In this document: positions 7,557 through 12,733 of the stretch, piece by piece
Numbering within the stretch: the stretch's first letter is position 1
How the letters are laid out: the number at the start of each line of letters is the position of its first letter
DNA from: an uncultured Gemmatimonadota bacterium
GTDB lineage: Bacteria; Gemmatimonadota; Gemmatimonadetes; Gemmatimonadales; GWC2-71-9
Length of the DNA: 12,733 bases
Direction: 5' to 3'
NCBI GenBank assembly: GCA_913009915.1
Contig: CAJVYZ010000020.1
Coordinates: 1 to 12,733, forward strand
Program-made: the position numbers and the translations under genes
Notes under the pieces: generated by a model
Database searches by the model: none
Told to the model about the DNA's origin: nothing
The model's input: the letters and a program-made list of their open reading frames with translations, nothing else

Positions 7557-8444
7557 CTAGAACAATTCAACCTTGATGTTCAGCTTGCCGGGCGAGGCCG
7601 TGAGGGTGTCGATCAGCGCCTGGATGGACCGCTGGGTCTCGATCAATCCCTGATACAGCGTGGTGTCGGTCACCAGTTTGCCCAGCGTGCCCTTGCCGCT
7701 GTTCATATTGACGAGGAGCGTGTCCATCCGGGCGGTGGTCACGGTGAGTTGCCGAGTCATGGCCTTCAACCCGGCGGCGGTAGAATCGAAATTGCTGAGC
7801 ATATCCCGAAACGTGGGACTGGCGATGGCACTGTCTATCCGGGTAGTCAGGCGCCGCATCGCCGCCAGAGTCCGGGTGAGTTCTCCCATCGGCCCGGCGG
7901 CCGTGTCGGCCAGTACCTGAAACATCTCCTGCGACGCCAGGAAGGTTTCGTGCAAGTCTTGCGACAACTGCGTGGTGAACATGATCGCCATGCTGTCCAT
8001 CAGCGCCTCGGCCCTTTTCACCATGCCCGACCCCAAGTCTGCCAACCCGCCGGTCAGAGAGCCTGGGATCTCACCACCGTCCGCCAGCGGCGTGGCTGAA
8101 GTCCCGGGGAAATAGTCGAGCACCACGTCGCCGATGAGTCCGATCGAGGTGATGGAAGCCGTCGCGTCTTCCCGTGGCAGGACGTCCGGGTTGGATAGGT
8201 TCAGACGCACCGCGACGTCGCCCACCGCTCTGAAGTCGATTCGCTCCACATTGCCCACGTCGACGCCGGACACCCTGACGGCCGATCCGCGCTTGAGGCT
8301 TCCGATGTTGCTGAACGTGGCCGTGTAGAGGGTCCCGCCGCCGAATGACCGGCCCTGCAGCCACAGCGTCCCGGCCAGGAACAAGACCACTGTCACCAGT
8401 ACCATGCCGCCGACGGCCGTTGCCTGTTTATAGTGCAGATCCAT
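7557..8444 (-). CDS. mlaD: MCE-family lipid-binding protein MlaD
   Basis: The 295-residue product is the periplasmic, membrane-anchored substrate-binding part of an Mla-type phospholipid transporter. One N-terminal membrane helix (about 11-30, VGGMVLVTVVLFLAGTLWL) is followed by the MCE domain (about 38-118): 'TATFSNIGSLKRGSAVRVSGVDVGNVERI', here seen as FSNIGSLKRGSAV then VSGVDVGNVERIDF, and 'SIGLIGDVVLDYFPG'. The rest (about 130-270) is a long helical region, as in MCE proteins that form extended assemblies. It includes the frequent 'GKGTLGKLVTDTTLYQGL' motif near residues 250-267. The C-terminus KLNIKVELF looks like a strand. The ATG at 8444 lies 9 bp after the mlaF stop, so it is the last gene of the mlaEFD operon. 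It ends next to a hairpin facing the convergent operon. Separate MlaC and MlaB proteins are not encoded in this window. Confidence 0.93.
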   Translation of the reverse strand: MDLHYKQATAVGGMVLVTVVLFLAGTLWLQGRSFGGGTLYTATFSNIGSLKRGSAVRVSGVDVGNVERIDFRAVGDVAVRLNLSNPDVLPREDATASITSIGLIGDVVLDYFPGTSATPLADGGEIPGSLTGGLADLGSGMVKRAEALMDSMAIMFTTQLSQDLHETFLASQEMFQVLADTAAGPMGELTRTLAAMRRLTTRIDSAIASPTFRDMLSNFDSTAAGLKAMTRQLTVTTARMDTLLVNMNSGKGTLGKLVTDTTLYQGLIETQRSIQALIDTLTASPGKLNIKVELF

Positions 8445-8453
8445 AAGGTACGC

Positions 8454-9206
8454 TCACGCCGCAAAAGAAGGGTTTTCGAAGTCGCGCTCGAGAAAGGCCT
8501 TGACCTCGGGACGGGAGGACTCCATGAACTCCTCCTTGGTCCCCTCCAAGACGATCTTCCCGTTGGCCAGAAGCGCAATGCGGTCGGCAACCCGGAAGGC
8601 ACCACGCACGTCGTGGGTAACCGTGACGCTGGTGACACCCAGTTCCTCCGCCAGCCGCGTCACCAGGTTGTCGATGATATCAGCGTTGACGGGGTCGAGT
8701 CCCGACGTTGGCTCGTCATACAGCAGGTACTTGGGTTCGCCGGCGATCGCCCGAGCGATGCCCACCCGTTTCCGCATCCCACCTGACAGTTCCGCCGGCA
8801 GCTTCCAGCTCGTGTCTGCTGCCAGGTTGACCAACTCCAGGCATCGTTGCACGCGCTCGGCGCAATAGTCGCGGTCGCGATAGTGATCGGAATCGACGAT
8901 GCCGATGCGGATGTTCTCGAACACATTCATCGAATCGAACAAGGCGCCATTCTGGAAGACGTAACCTATGCGGGTGCGCAACGCCGCCAGTTCCTTGCGG
9001 CGGAGCCGCGCAACCTCCAGACCGTCGACCAGGACCCGGCCGAGATCGGGACGGATCAACCCATTGATGTGCTTGAGGAGCACACTCTTGCCGGTACCCG
9101 ACGGGCCGAGTAGGGCAACCGTCTCCCCTTCCAGCACGTCGAAGTTGACCCCGTCGAGGACGACCTGGTCGCCGAAGCGCTTGTGCAGATTGGTGATTTC
9201 GATCAT
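8454..9206 (-). CDS. mlaF: ABC transporter ATPase MlaF
   Basis: The 250-residue product is the cytoplasmic ATPase that powers the Mla lipid transporter. Motifs are complete: Walker A GPSGTGKS (34-41), Q-loop YVFQNGALFDSMNV (82-95), ABC signature LSGGMRKRVGIARA (140-153), Walker B LLYDEPTSGLDP (161-172) and the H-loop VTHD (196-199, His198). The 'GALFDSM(N/T)V' Q-loop and 'LSGGMRKRV' signature are characteristic of the MlaF/Ttg2A subfamily rather than generic ABC importers. Its ATG (9206-9204) overlaps the mlaE stop as ATGA, pointing to translational coupling. mlaD follows after 9 bp. Confidence 0.96.
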   Translation of the reverse strand: MIEITNLHKRFGDQVVLDGVNFDVLEGETVALLGPSGTGKSVLLKHINGLIRPDLGRVLVDGLEVARLRRKELAALRTRIGYVFQNGALFDSMNVFENIRIGIVDSDHYRDRDYCAERVQRCLELVNLAADTSWKLPAELSGGMRKRVGIARAIAGEPKYLLYDEPTSGLDPVNADIIDNLVTRLAEELGVTSVTVTHDVRGAFRVADRIALLANGKIVLEGTKEEFMESSRPEVKAFLERDFENPSFAA

Positions 9207-10060
9207 CCGTGCAACAGCACCCGGGCCAGAAGCGTGTCCAACAGCAGGATCAAGACCGAGCTCACCACCACCGCCGTGGTGGTAGCCTTACCGACGCCCT
9301 CGGCACCCTGCTGGGTGCTGAACCCCATGTAGGTCGAAGTCACGGCGATCGACACGGCGAAGGCAAAGGCCTTGATGACGGAGTAGTAGGCGTCGAAGTC
9401 CCGCCAGAACGCACGAGCGCCATAGCTGAAATCCGAGTTGGTGATCGGCAACACCTGCATGGCAAAATACCAACCGGAGGCTACGCCGATCACATCGGCC
9501 AGGACGGTCAGCACCGGAATCATCAACATGCACGCTAGGATCCGGGGCACCAACAAGTGTGATGCCGGTGAGCGCCCCAAGCTCTCCAGCGCGTCGATCT
9601 GCTCGGTCACCCGCATGGTGCCCAGCTCCGCGGCGTAGCGCGCACCGATCCTGCCGGCCAGCACCAGGGCGGTCAGGACCGGGCCCAACTCCAAGATGAT
9701 GGACTCCACCACCAGGCTGCCAACGATGTAGAGCGGAATGCTCCCGGTAAACTGATAGCCGGCCTGCAGGGCCGTGACCGCTCCGGCAAAAGCCGAGACC
9801 AGCACAATGATGAACAAGCTGCCGATGCCCACATTGTACGACTCCTCGATGGTCCGCGGCAGCCAGATGCGCCACTCCGCCAAGCCACGGACGAACTCGG
9901 CCAACATTCTCGTCACCCGACCGACAGCCGCCAACGCGTGCAGGACATACGTCCCGACGGCGTGGGGAAGTGAAAGAATGGTCGGTGTCGAAGTTACGGT
10001 CATCGGCGCTATACACCCGGTGGATGCGGTCGGTACGGGAACCCATCGGTCACCGTCCAC
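9203..10060 (-). CDS. mlaE: MlaE-type permease of the Mla lipid transporter
   Basis: The product is the inner-membrane permease of the MCE/Mla system, 285 residues from GTG 10060 or 266 from ATG 10003 (MTVTSTPTIL). The family core starts about residue 33 of the long form: an amphipathic helix, then 'GSLFIIVLVSAFAGAVTALQ', 'GSLVVESIILELGPVLTALVLAGRIGARYAAELGTM' (visible as ELGPVLTALVLAGRIGAR and AAELGTMRVTEQIDALE), 'SHLLVPRILACMLMIPVLT', and a last pair of helices to LLARVLLHG. ELGP...GRIGAR...ELGTM..TEQIDAL is the MlaE signature. Neither start has a Shine-Dalgarno. GTG 10060 is preceded by TAGCCT at six bases, which fits a leaderless start, but the first 19 residues are not conserved-looking, so the start is uncertain. 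It is the first gene of mlaEFD. Confidence 0.93.
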   Translation of the reverse strand: MDGDRWVPVPTASTGCIAPMTVTSTPTILSLPHAVGTYVLHALAAVGRVTRMLAEFVRGLAEWRIWLPRTIEESYNVGIGSLFIIVLVSAFAGAVTALQAGYQFTGSIPLYIVGSLVVESIILELGPVLTALVLAGRIGARYAAELGTMRVTEQIDALESLGRSPASHLLVPRILACMLMIPVLTVLADVIGVASGWYFAMQVLPITNSDFSYGARAFWRDFDAYYSVIKAFAFAVSIAVTSTYMGFSTQQGAEGVGKATTTAVVVSSVLILLLDTLLARVLLHG

Positions 10061-10306
10061 GTGTTGAGGCTATATTGTGGCCCATCCAGCAGCCGAAGTC
10101 TAGCCCCCCGTTCAACCCCCACGCCAACGCCAACATGGCGGCGGCGCTACATGGGCCGGCCATAAAGCACCCATCGAATTAGCTACCATCATCTGCCGGC
10201 CGGAGAACCATGGGACTCCCGGCGATGCCTCGTCAAACGGGAATGCAGGACCGAAGAAGAGGTGCCGCAGAAACCCCGGTAATCACCAGCGGATGAGCAC
10301 GAGCGC
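10061..10306. other. Intergenic region upstream of mlaE and downstream of the membrane-protein gene
   Basis: About 245 bases with no supported gene. Next to mlaE is a minus-strand TAGCCT (10072-10067) followed by six bases and the GTG at 10060, a candidate -10 for a leaderless mlaE mRNA. A hairpin GCCGGAG (10199-10205) with CTCCCGGC (10216-10223), one bulged base and a 10-base loop, lies about 85 bp beyond the stop of the minus-strand DUF2203/membrane-protein pair. It could mark the end of that transcript, although no T-run follows. The rest is featureless GC-rich sequence. Confidence 0.45.
10067..10072 (-). promoter_or_regulatory. Candidate -10 hexamer for leaderless mlaEFD transcript
   Basis: Read on the minus strand, TAGCCT is followed by CAACAC and then GTG at 10060. 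The local sequence (AATATAG) is AT-rich against its surroundings. No -35 is recognisable. If mlaE really starts at ATG 10003, this would instead give a 57-base leader. Confidence 0.35.
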
Positions 10307-10759
10307 TTACAGCATGACCGCAGAGATCAGCGCTACTAGTGCCAGCGTCCCCGCGATGGAGCTCAGAATGCTCTGGCGTTTGCGGAGGAGGAGAAAGAGC
10401 GGTGCGGTGTTTCCCTGGGGATCTATGCGGGACAGCTTAGCCGCCGTCGGCAGCGCGGCCAACAGCACGACCAGGGCGCCGATGGCGCCCGCGGCCTGCA
10501 TGACGAACAGCCAGTGACTCGCCTGGGCCATGGCCGCACCGGGGTATTTGTCTACCGTGAGCCACAAGCCGGAAAGGAGGACGATGGCCGCTCCGGGAGC
10601 GATGATGCGGCTGGTGATGGCGGCTTGTAGTCGAGCGACAGCCGCAAACAGTTCGGGCGCTTCACGGCGGGACGCCGCACCGACGACCATGCTCGCGAGG
10701 GCGCCACCGAGCCACAGCACGAATCCCATCAGGTGAACCAGGACGACAACTCGTATCAT
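10307..10759 (-). CDS. Four-helix integral membrane protein (DUF2269/CopD-like)
   Basis: The 150-residue product is almost wholly hydrophobic, with four membrane segments at about 2-28, 51-69, 83-104 and 129-150. The first contains 'VHLMGFVLWLGGALA' (His9, Trp16, GG), a pattern shared by small haem- or copper-linked membrane families such as DUF2269, CopD and HemJ-like proteins. A second His-Trp pair lies at 82-83 just before helix three. These histidines could be metal or haem ligands, which is inference. The ATG (10759-10757) overlaps the stop of the DUF2203 gene as ATGA, so the two are translationally coupled. I cannot name a specific function. Confidence 0.75.
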   Translation of the reverse strand: MIRVVVLVHLMGFVLWLGGALASMVVGAASRREAPELFAAVARLQAAITSRIIAPGAAIVLLSGLWLTVDKYPGAAMAQASHWLFVMQAAGAIGALVVLLAALPTAAKLSRIDPQGNTAPLFLLLRKRQSILSSIAGTLALVALISAVML

Positions 10760-11193
10760 GGTGAAGCACTCCCTTCGGTGTGTGATCCGCGGAACATCAA
10801 GACGTCGTCGATGGGCTCACGCCCCGCAAATCCGGTATCGACCTCGTGCCAATGCGAGACGTGCTCCTCACCCAGCCACCAGCACAGAAAAACCAATCGA
10901 TCATGGCGCAACGCGTAGAAGTCCACAAGGCCGTTCTCGAACCCCTTGAACACGCAGCCGATTTGCTCCAGCTCACGCAGGCACTCGTTGATCCGTTCGG
11001 CGTGTGCCATGACGTTCTGGCGGGCCGACAGCAACTCGTCCGTCTCACCGTCGTCCGCCTTGGCGCCCCCACTGAGCATCTCATAGTCGGCGACGGCACT
11101 TCGCCACCGGGGATACTCGTCAGTGAGGTCCCGTGTTATCCGTCGAACCAGGGGCAGAGTCTCTTCGGCCTCATCCACACTGAAGATTTTCAC
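10756..11193 (-). CDS. DUF2203 family protein
   Basis: The product is 145 residues when started at GTG 11193, where the family sequence begins at once (MKIFSVDEAEETLPLVRRI). A weak AGAGG precedes it. The frame is open upstream to 11304, but the extra 37 residues are Arg/His/Trp-rich and unlike the family. The C-terminal half carries the DUF2203 hallmarks: 'EQIGCVFKGFENGLVDFY', 'LVFLCWWLGEEHVSHWHEVDTGFAGREPI', seen as GLVDFY, LCWWLGE, HWHE and GFAGR. The N-terminal half is helical with a charged central loop (GGAKADDGETDE). It is a soluble cytoplasmic protein. The family's role is unknown; it often neighbours varied housekeeping genes. Here it is coupled by a 4-bp overlap to a small membrane protein. 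Confidence 0.88.
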   Translation of the reverse strand: MKIFSVDEAEETLPLVRRITRDLTDEYPRWRSAVADYEMLSGGAKADDGETDELLSARQNVMAHAERINECLRELEQIGCVFKGFENGLVDFYALRHDRLVFLCWWLGEEHVSHWHEVDTGFAGREPIDDVLMFRGSHTEGSASP

Positions 11194-11316
11194 GCGGCCT
11201 CTGCAGGCGTGGGGAAATCCGTGTCGCCACCGACGCACGGATCGCCACCAATGCTTGTGGACAGGTGATGGCGGGTATGCTCTGTGGCACCGTGCTGCAT
11301 TCACCTGGCAATTTCA
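11194..11316. other. Intergenic gap with a hairpin between the patatin remnant and DUF2203
   Basis: About 120 bases. ATCCGTG (11217-11223) and CACGGAT (11236-11242) form a perfect 7-bp stem. An inner TCG/CGA pairing gives a CCAC tetraloop with a 2-base bulge. No T-run follows on the minus strand, so this is a possible processing or weak termination site after the patatin remnant. No promoter for the DUF2203 gene is obvious. Confidence 0.4.
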
Positions 11317-12108
11317 TCAAAGGGACAGACTTCGGTCAACCCCGGAGCCCGACACATTCTCATTCTGTAACATTTCAGTCACCGCTACGTAGCCGCGCGA
11401 CTCGTAGTCTCGGATTTTCTCGACCTCGAACGTCACCCCGCTCTCAACCCTCGGCCGGACATACAGCAATTGGGGAAGTCCCTCCGTCCGACGCCACCAT
11501 TCGAGCGCGCTTTGGGTGGCACCGGCCATGAGGATCCCGACGGCGTCCCCGTGGGCTCGCATGAGCGGAGGTACCCGGGGGGCGGCTCCGCCTCGCTCCT
11601 CGAACCCCGGGCCGACGTCGATGGCGATGACGAGGTCGCACGGGGTCTTGGCGGCTACCTCGAGCGGAAGGACGGCCCGAATGCCGCCGTCTCCCAGCCG
11701 CCGGCCGTTGATGACGGTCGACGGATAGTACACCGGGAGGGCCGCGCTGGCGTAGAGGACGTCGATCAGCGGGGCATCTTCACCGCCGGCGCCGAACAGC
11801 ACCAGTTCACCGCTGTCGAGATCGGTGGCGGTAACCGTCAGGGGGATTTCGAGGTCGCCGAATCGGTGGGCAGGCACGATTCGTTCGATCGTGCGCCGGA
11901 GCGGCGACGCCCGGAGCACCGAGCGCGCCCGGATGCCGGCCAACAGGGCCAGCGGGTTGATGGAGGCGACATCACTCCGCTTCATGGACGACACGTCGTC
12001 GCTGAGCGCGTCGGGTGAGCGGCCGCTCGCCAGCCCCCCCCCGACGATTGCGCCCACGGCCGTCCCCCCCACCCCTCTTTTTCCTCCAACCTGCGCGACA
12101 CCTGACAC
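11317..12108 (-). pseudogene. 5'-truncated patatin-like phospholipase (no N-terminus, nucleophile Ser replaced by Ala)
   Basis: The readable frame is 263 codons from GTG 12108. An internal GTG at 12072 behind GGAGG is another possible start. Downstream sequence is good patatin: 'PLTVTATDLDSGELVLF', 'LYASAALPVYYPS' (118-130), and the catalytic Asp motif GDGG (139-142, Asp140), then 'LPLEVA'. The normal N-terminus, with the oxyanion-hole GGGxxG and roughly 40 residues before the nucleophile elbow, is absent. The elbow itself reads GTAVGAIVG (15-23) where GTSVGA is expected, so the nucleophile serine is Ala17 (codon GCC, 12060-12058). Two C-runs on the plus strand flank this spot: nine C at 12034-12042 and seven C at 12064-12070. 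The residues before it (MSGVAQVGGKRGV) do not resemble patatin and reach into the AT-rich segment. It reads as a remnant cut at a junction and is very unlikely to be an active lipase. A sequencing or assembly fault at this spot is also possible. Confidence 0.72.
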
Positions 12109-12154
12109 AATACATCGTTAGCCAACTAAACTTGATACTCATTCTGGTCGTATC

Positions 12155-12183
12155 TTGTCACAGCGTACCAATAATGATACACT
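12155..12183 (+). promoter_or_regulatory. Promoter of the higBA operon
   Basis: TTGTCA (12155-12160) and TACACT (12178-12183) are 17 bases apart, a good sigma-70-type pair. The -10 is followed by six bases (CTGTCT) and the ATG at 12190, so the transcript may be leaderless. A GATAC motif occurs before and within it (12133-12137, 12176-12180) and might be part of an operator for the antitoxin; this is only a suggestion. Confidence 0.6.
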
Positions 12184-12189
12184 CTGTCT

Positions 12190-12540
12190 ATGAACGACGA
12201 AATGCGATTGCAGGTTTACTTTTTAAAAACAACAAGCGGCAAGCAACCTGTTCGTGATTGGCTCATAGATCTGCCCCGTAAAGATAGGAAAATAATTGGG
12301 GATGACCTGAAAACGGCACAATTTGGTTGGCCGTTAGGTATGCCGCTCATTCGCAAGCTAGATACGGCTTTATGGGAGGTTCGTTCGAAGTTAGACAATC
12401 GCATTGCCCGTGTCATTTTTACTGTTGATGAAGACAAAATGGCTTTGCTACATGGCTTCATCAAAAAATCTCAGAAGACACTGCCCCGTGATTTAAGTTT
12501 GGCAAAACAACGCCTCAAGGTATTGAGAGGGACAAAATGA
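12190..12540 (+). CDS. higB: HigB-type toxin (phage Gp49-like / RelE superfamily)
   Basis: The 116-residue product matches the Gp49/HigB-like branch of the RelE toxin fold, which cleaves mRNA at the ribosome. Diagnostic blocks: 'VRDWLIDLPRKDRKIIGDDL' (29-48), 'FGWPLGMPLIRKL' (about 53-65), 'LWEVRSKLDNRIARVIF' (about 69-85) and 'LLHGFIKKSQKT' (about 94-105). The GxPxxRKL...LWEVR...RxxF...LLHGFxKKxxKT order is the family signature. Start ATG 12190 has no Shine-Dalgarno and follows a -10 by six bases; ATG 12202 (MRLQVYFLK) is an alternative that fits the usual length better. The toxin precedes its antitoxin, the reverse of most toxin-antitoxin pairs but normal for higBA. AT-rich codon use differs sharply from the genes to the left, suggesting transfer. 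Confidence 0.92.
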   Translation: MNDEMRLQVYFLKTTSGKQPVRDWLIDLPRKDRKIIGDDLKTAQFGWPLGMPLIRKLDTALWEVRSKLDNRIARVIFTVDEDKMALLHGFIKKSQKTLPRDLSLAKQRLKVLRGTK

Positions 12541-12733
12541 ACGAACAACATTTAGGCGATACGCTAGATGACTTTCTAGAAGAAGAGGGGTTTCTAGCCG
12601 GAGCGGAAGCAATTGCGGTCAAACGAGTCATTGCCTATCAAATATCTCAGTTAATGGACGAACAGAATTTGTCAAAGACAGAAATGGCTCGTCGAATGCA
12701 AACGAGCCGTGCCGCTGTAGGTAGGTTACTTGA
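12537..12733 (+). CDS. higA: HigA-like antitoxin with Xre-type helix-turn-helix (3' end beyond window)
   Basis: 65 complete codons are present before the right edge. The ATG (12537-12539) overlaps the toxin stop as ATGA, with GAGAGG (about 12525-12530) upstream. After an acidic N-terminus (LDDFLEEEG) comes 'VKRVIAYQISQLMDEQNLSK', then TEMARRMQTSRAAVGRLL, a Cro/C1-type helix-turn-helix whose recognition helix includes TSRAAVGRLL. It should bind and neutralise the upstream toxin and repress the shared promoter, as in HigBA systems. The helix-turn-helix is cut near its end, so the remaining C-terminus cannot be judged. Confidence 0.9.
   Translation, partial: MNEQHLGDTLDDFLEEEGFLAGAEAIAVKRVIAYQISQLMDEQNLSKTEMARRMQTSRAAVGRLL

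Noticed and set aside
10071..10080. Plus-strand TATATT followed directly by GTG
   Set aside because: The GTG frame stops after eight codons and the spacing is wrong for a leaderless start. The same AT-rich patch is better explained as the minus-strand mlaE promoter.
11317..12108. Functional patatin phospholipase
   Set aside because: The nucleophile serine and the oxyanion-hole glycine motif are both missing, so a working enzyme is not supported by this sequence.
1..12733. tRNA, rRNA, CRISPR array, transposase or integrase
   Set aside because: I looked for cloverleaf ends, regularly spaced repeats and recombinase motifs on both strands and saw none.

Overview
The window is about 12.7 kb of high-GC DNA (about 60-65% by eye) that turns visibly AT-rich from about position 12,100 to the end. 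The main part encodes cell-envelope proteins of a Gram-negative bacterium: signal peptides, a lipoprotein, three proteins ending in or made of outer-membrane beta-barrels, and an Mla-type lipid transporter. The mix of families (PorT-like barrel, DUF4136 lipoprotein, Omp85 barrel behind a kinase-like domain, MCE system, DUF2203) suggests Gemmatimonadota or a related phylum. This is inferred from family content; no rRNA or marker gene is present to prove it.

Layout, left to right. (1) A minus-strand group reads rnz (2173-1253), a DUF4136 lipoprotein (1221-622) and a PorT-like outer-membrane barrel (457 to beyond the left edge). The first two are 31 bp apart. Three small hairpins lie between the second and third. 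(2) Divergent from rnz is a plus-strand pair: an 885-residue exported protein with a kinase-like region and a C-terminal Omp85-type barrel (2248-4905), and, 28 bp later, an 853-residue exported protein with a Vps62-like domain and a barrel-like C-terminus (4934-7495). (3) Convergent with this pair, across a hairpin, is a minus-strand operon mlaE-mlaF-mlaD (10060 down to 7557): permease, ATPase and MCE substrate-binding protein. (4) A further minus-strand pair encodes a DUF2203 protein and a four-helix membrane protein, overlapping by ATGA. (5) A 5'-truncated patatin-like gene (12108-11317) has lost its N-terminus and its nucleophile serine. It ends exactly where base composition changes. (6) In the AT-rich tail is a plus-strand HigB-type toxin gene overlapping the start of a HigA-like antitoxin gene cut by the right edge.

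The genes of parts 1-3 mostly serve the outer membrane: MlaEFD moves lipids between the membranes, the Omp85-like protein and the barrels sit in the outer membrane, and the lipoprotein is anchored in the envelope. The two-gene plus-strand operon is the least familiar part and the best candidate for an undescribed envelope system. The toxin-antitoxin segment looks foreign (transfer or, less happily, a chimeric assembly join).

The four genes that appear to begin transcription units (rnz, the Omp85-like gene, mlaE, higB) lack a Shine-Dalgarno sequence. Each has a TANNNT hexamer 5-6 bases before the start codon, a layout expected for leaderless mRNAs.
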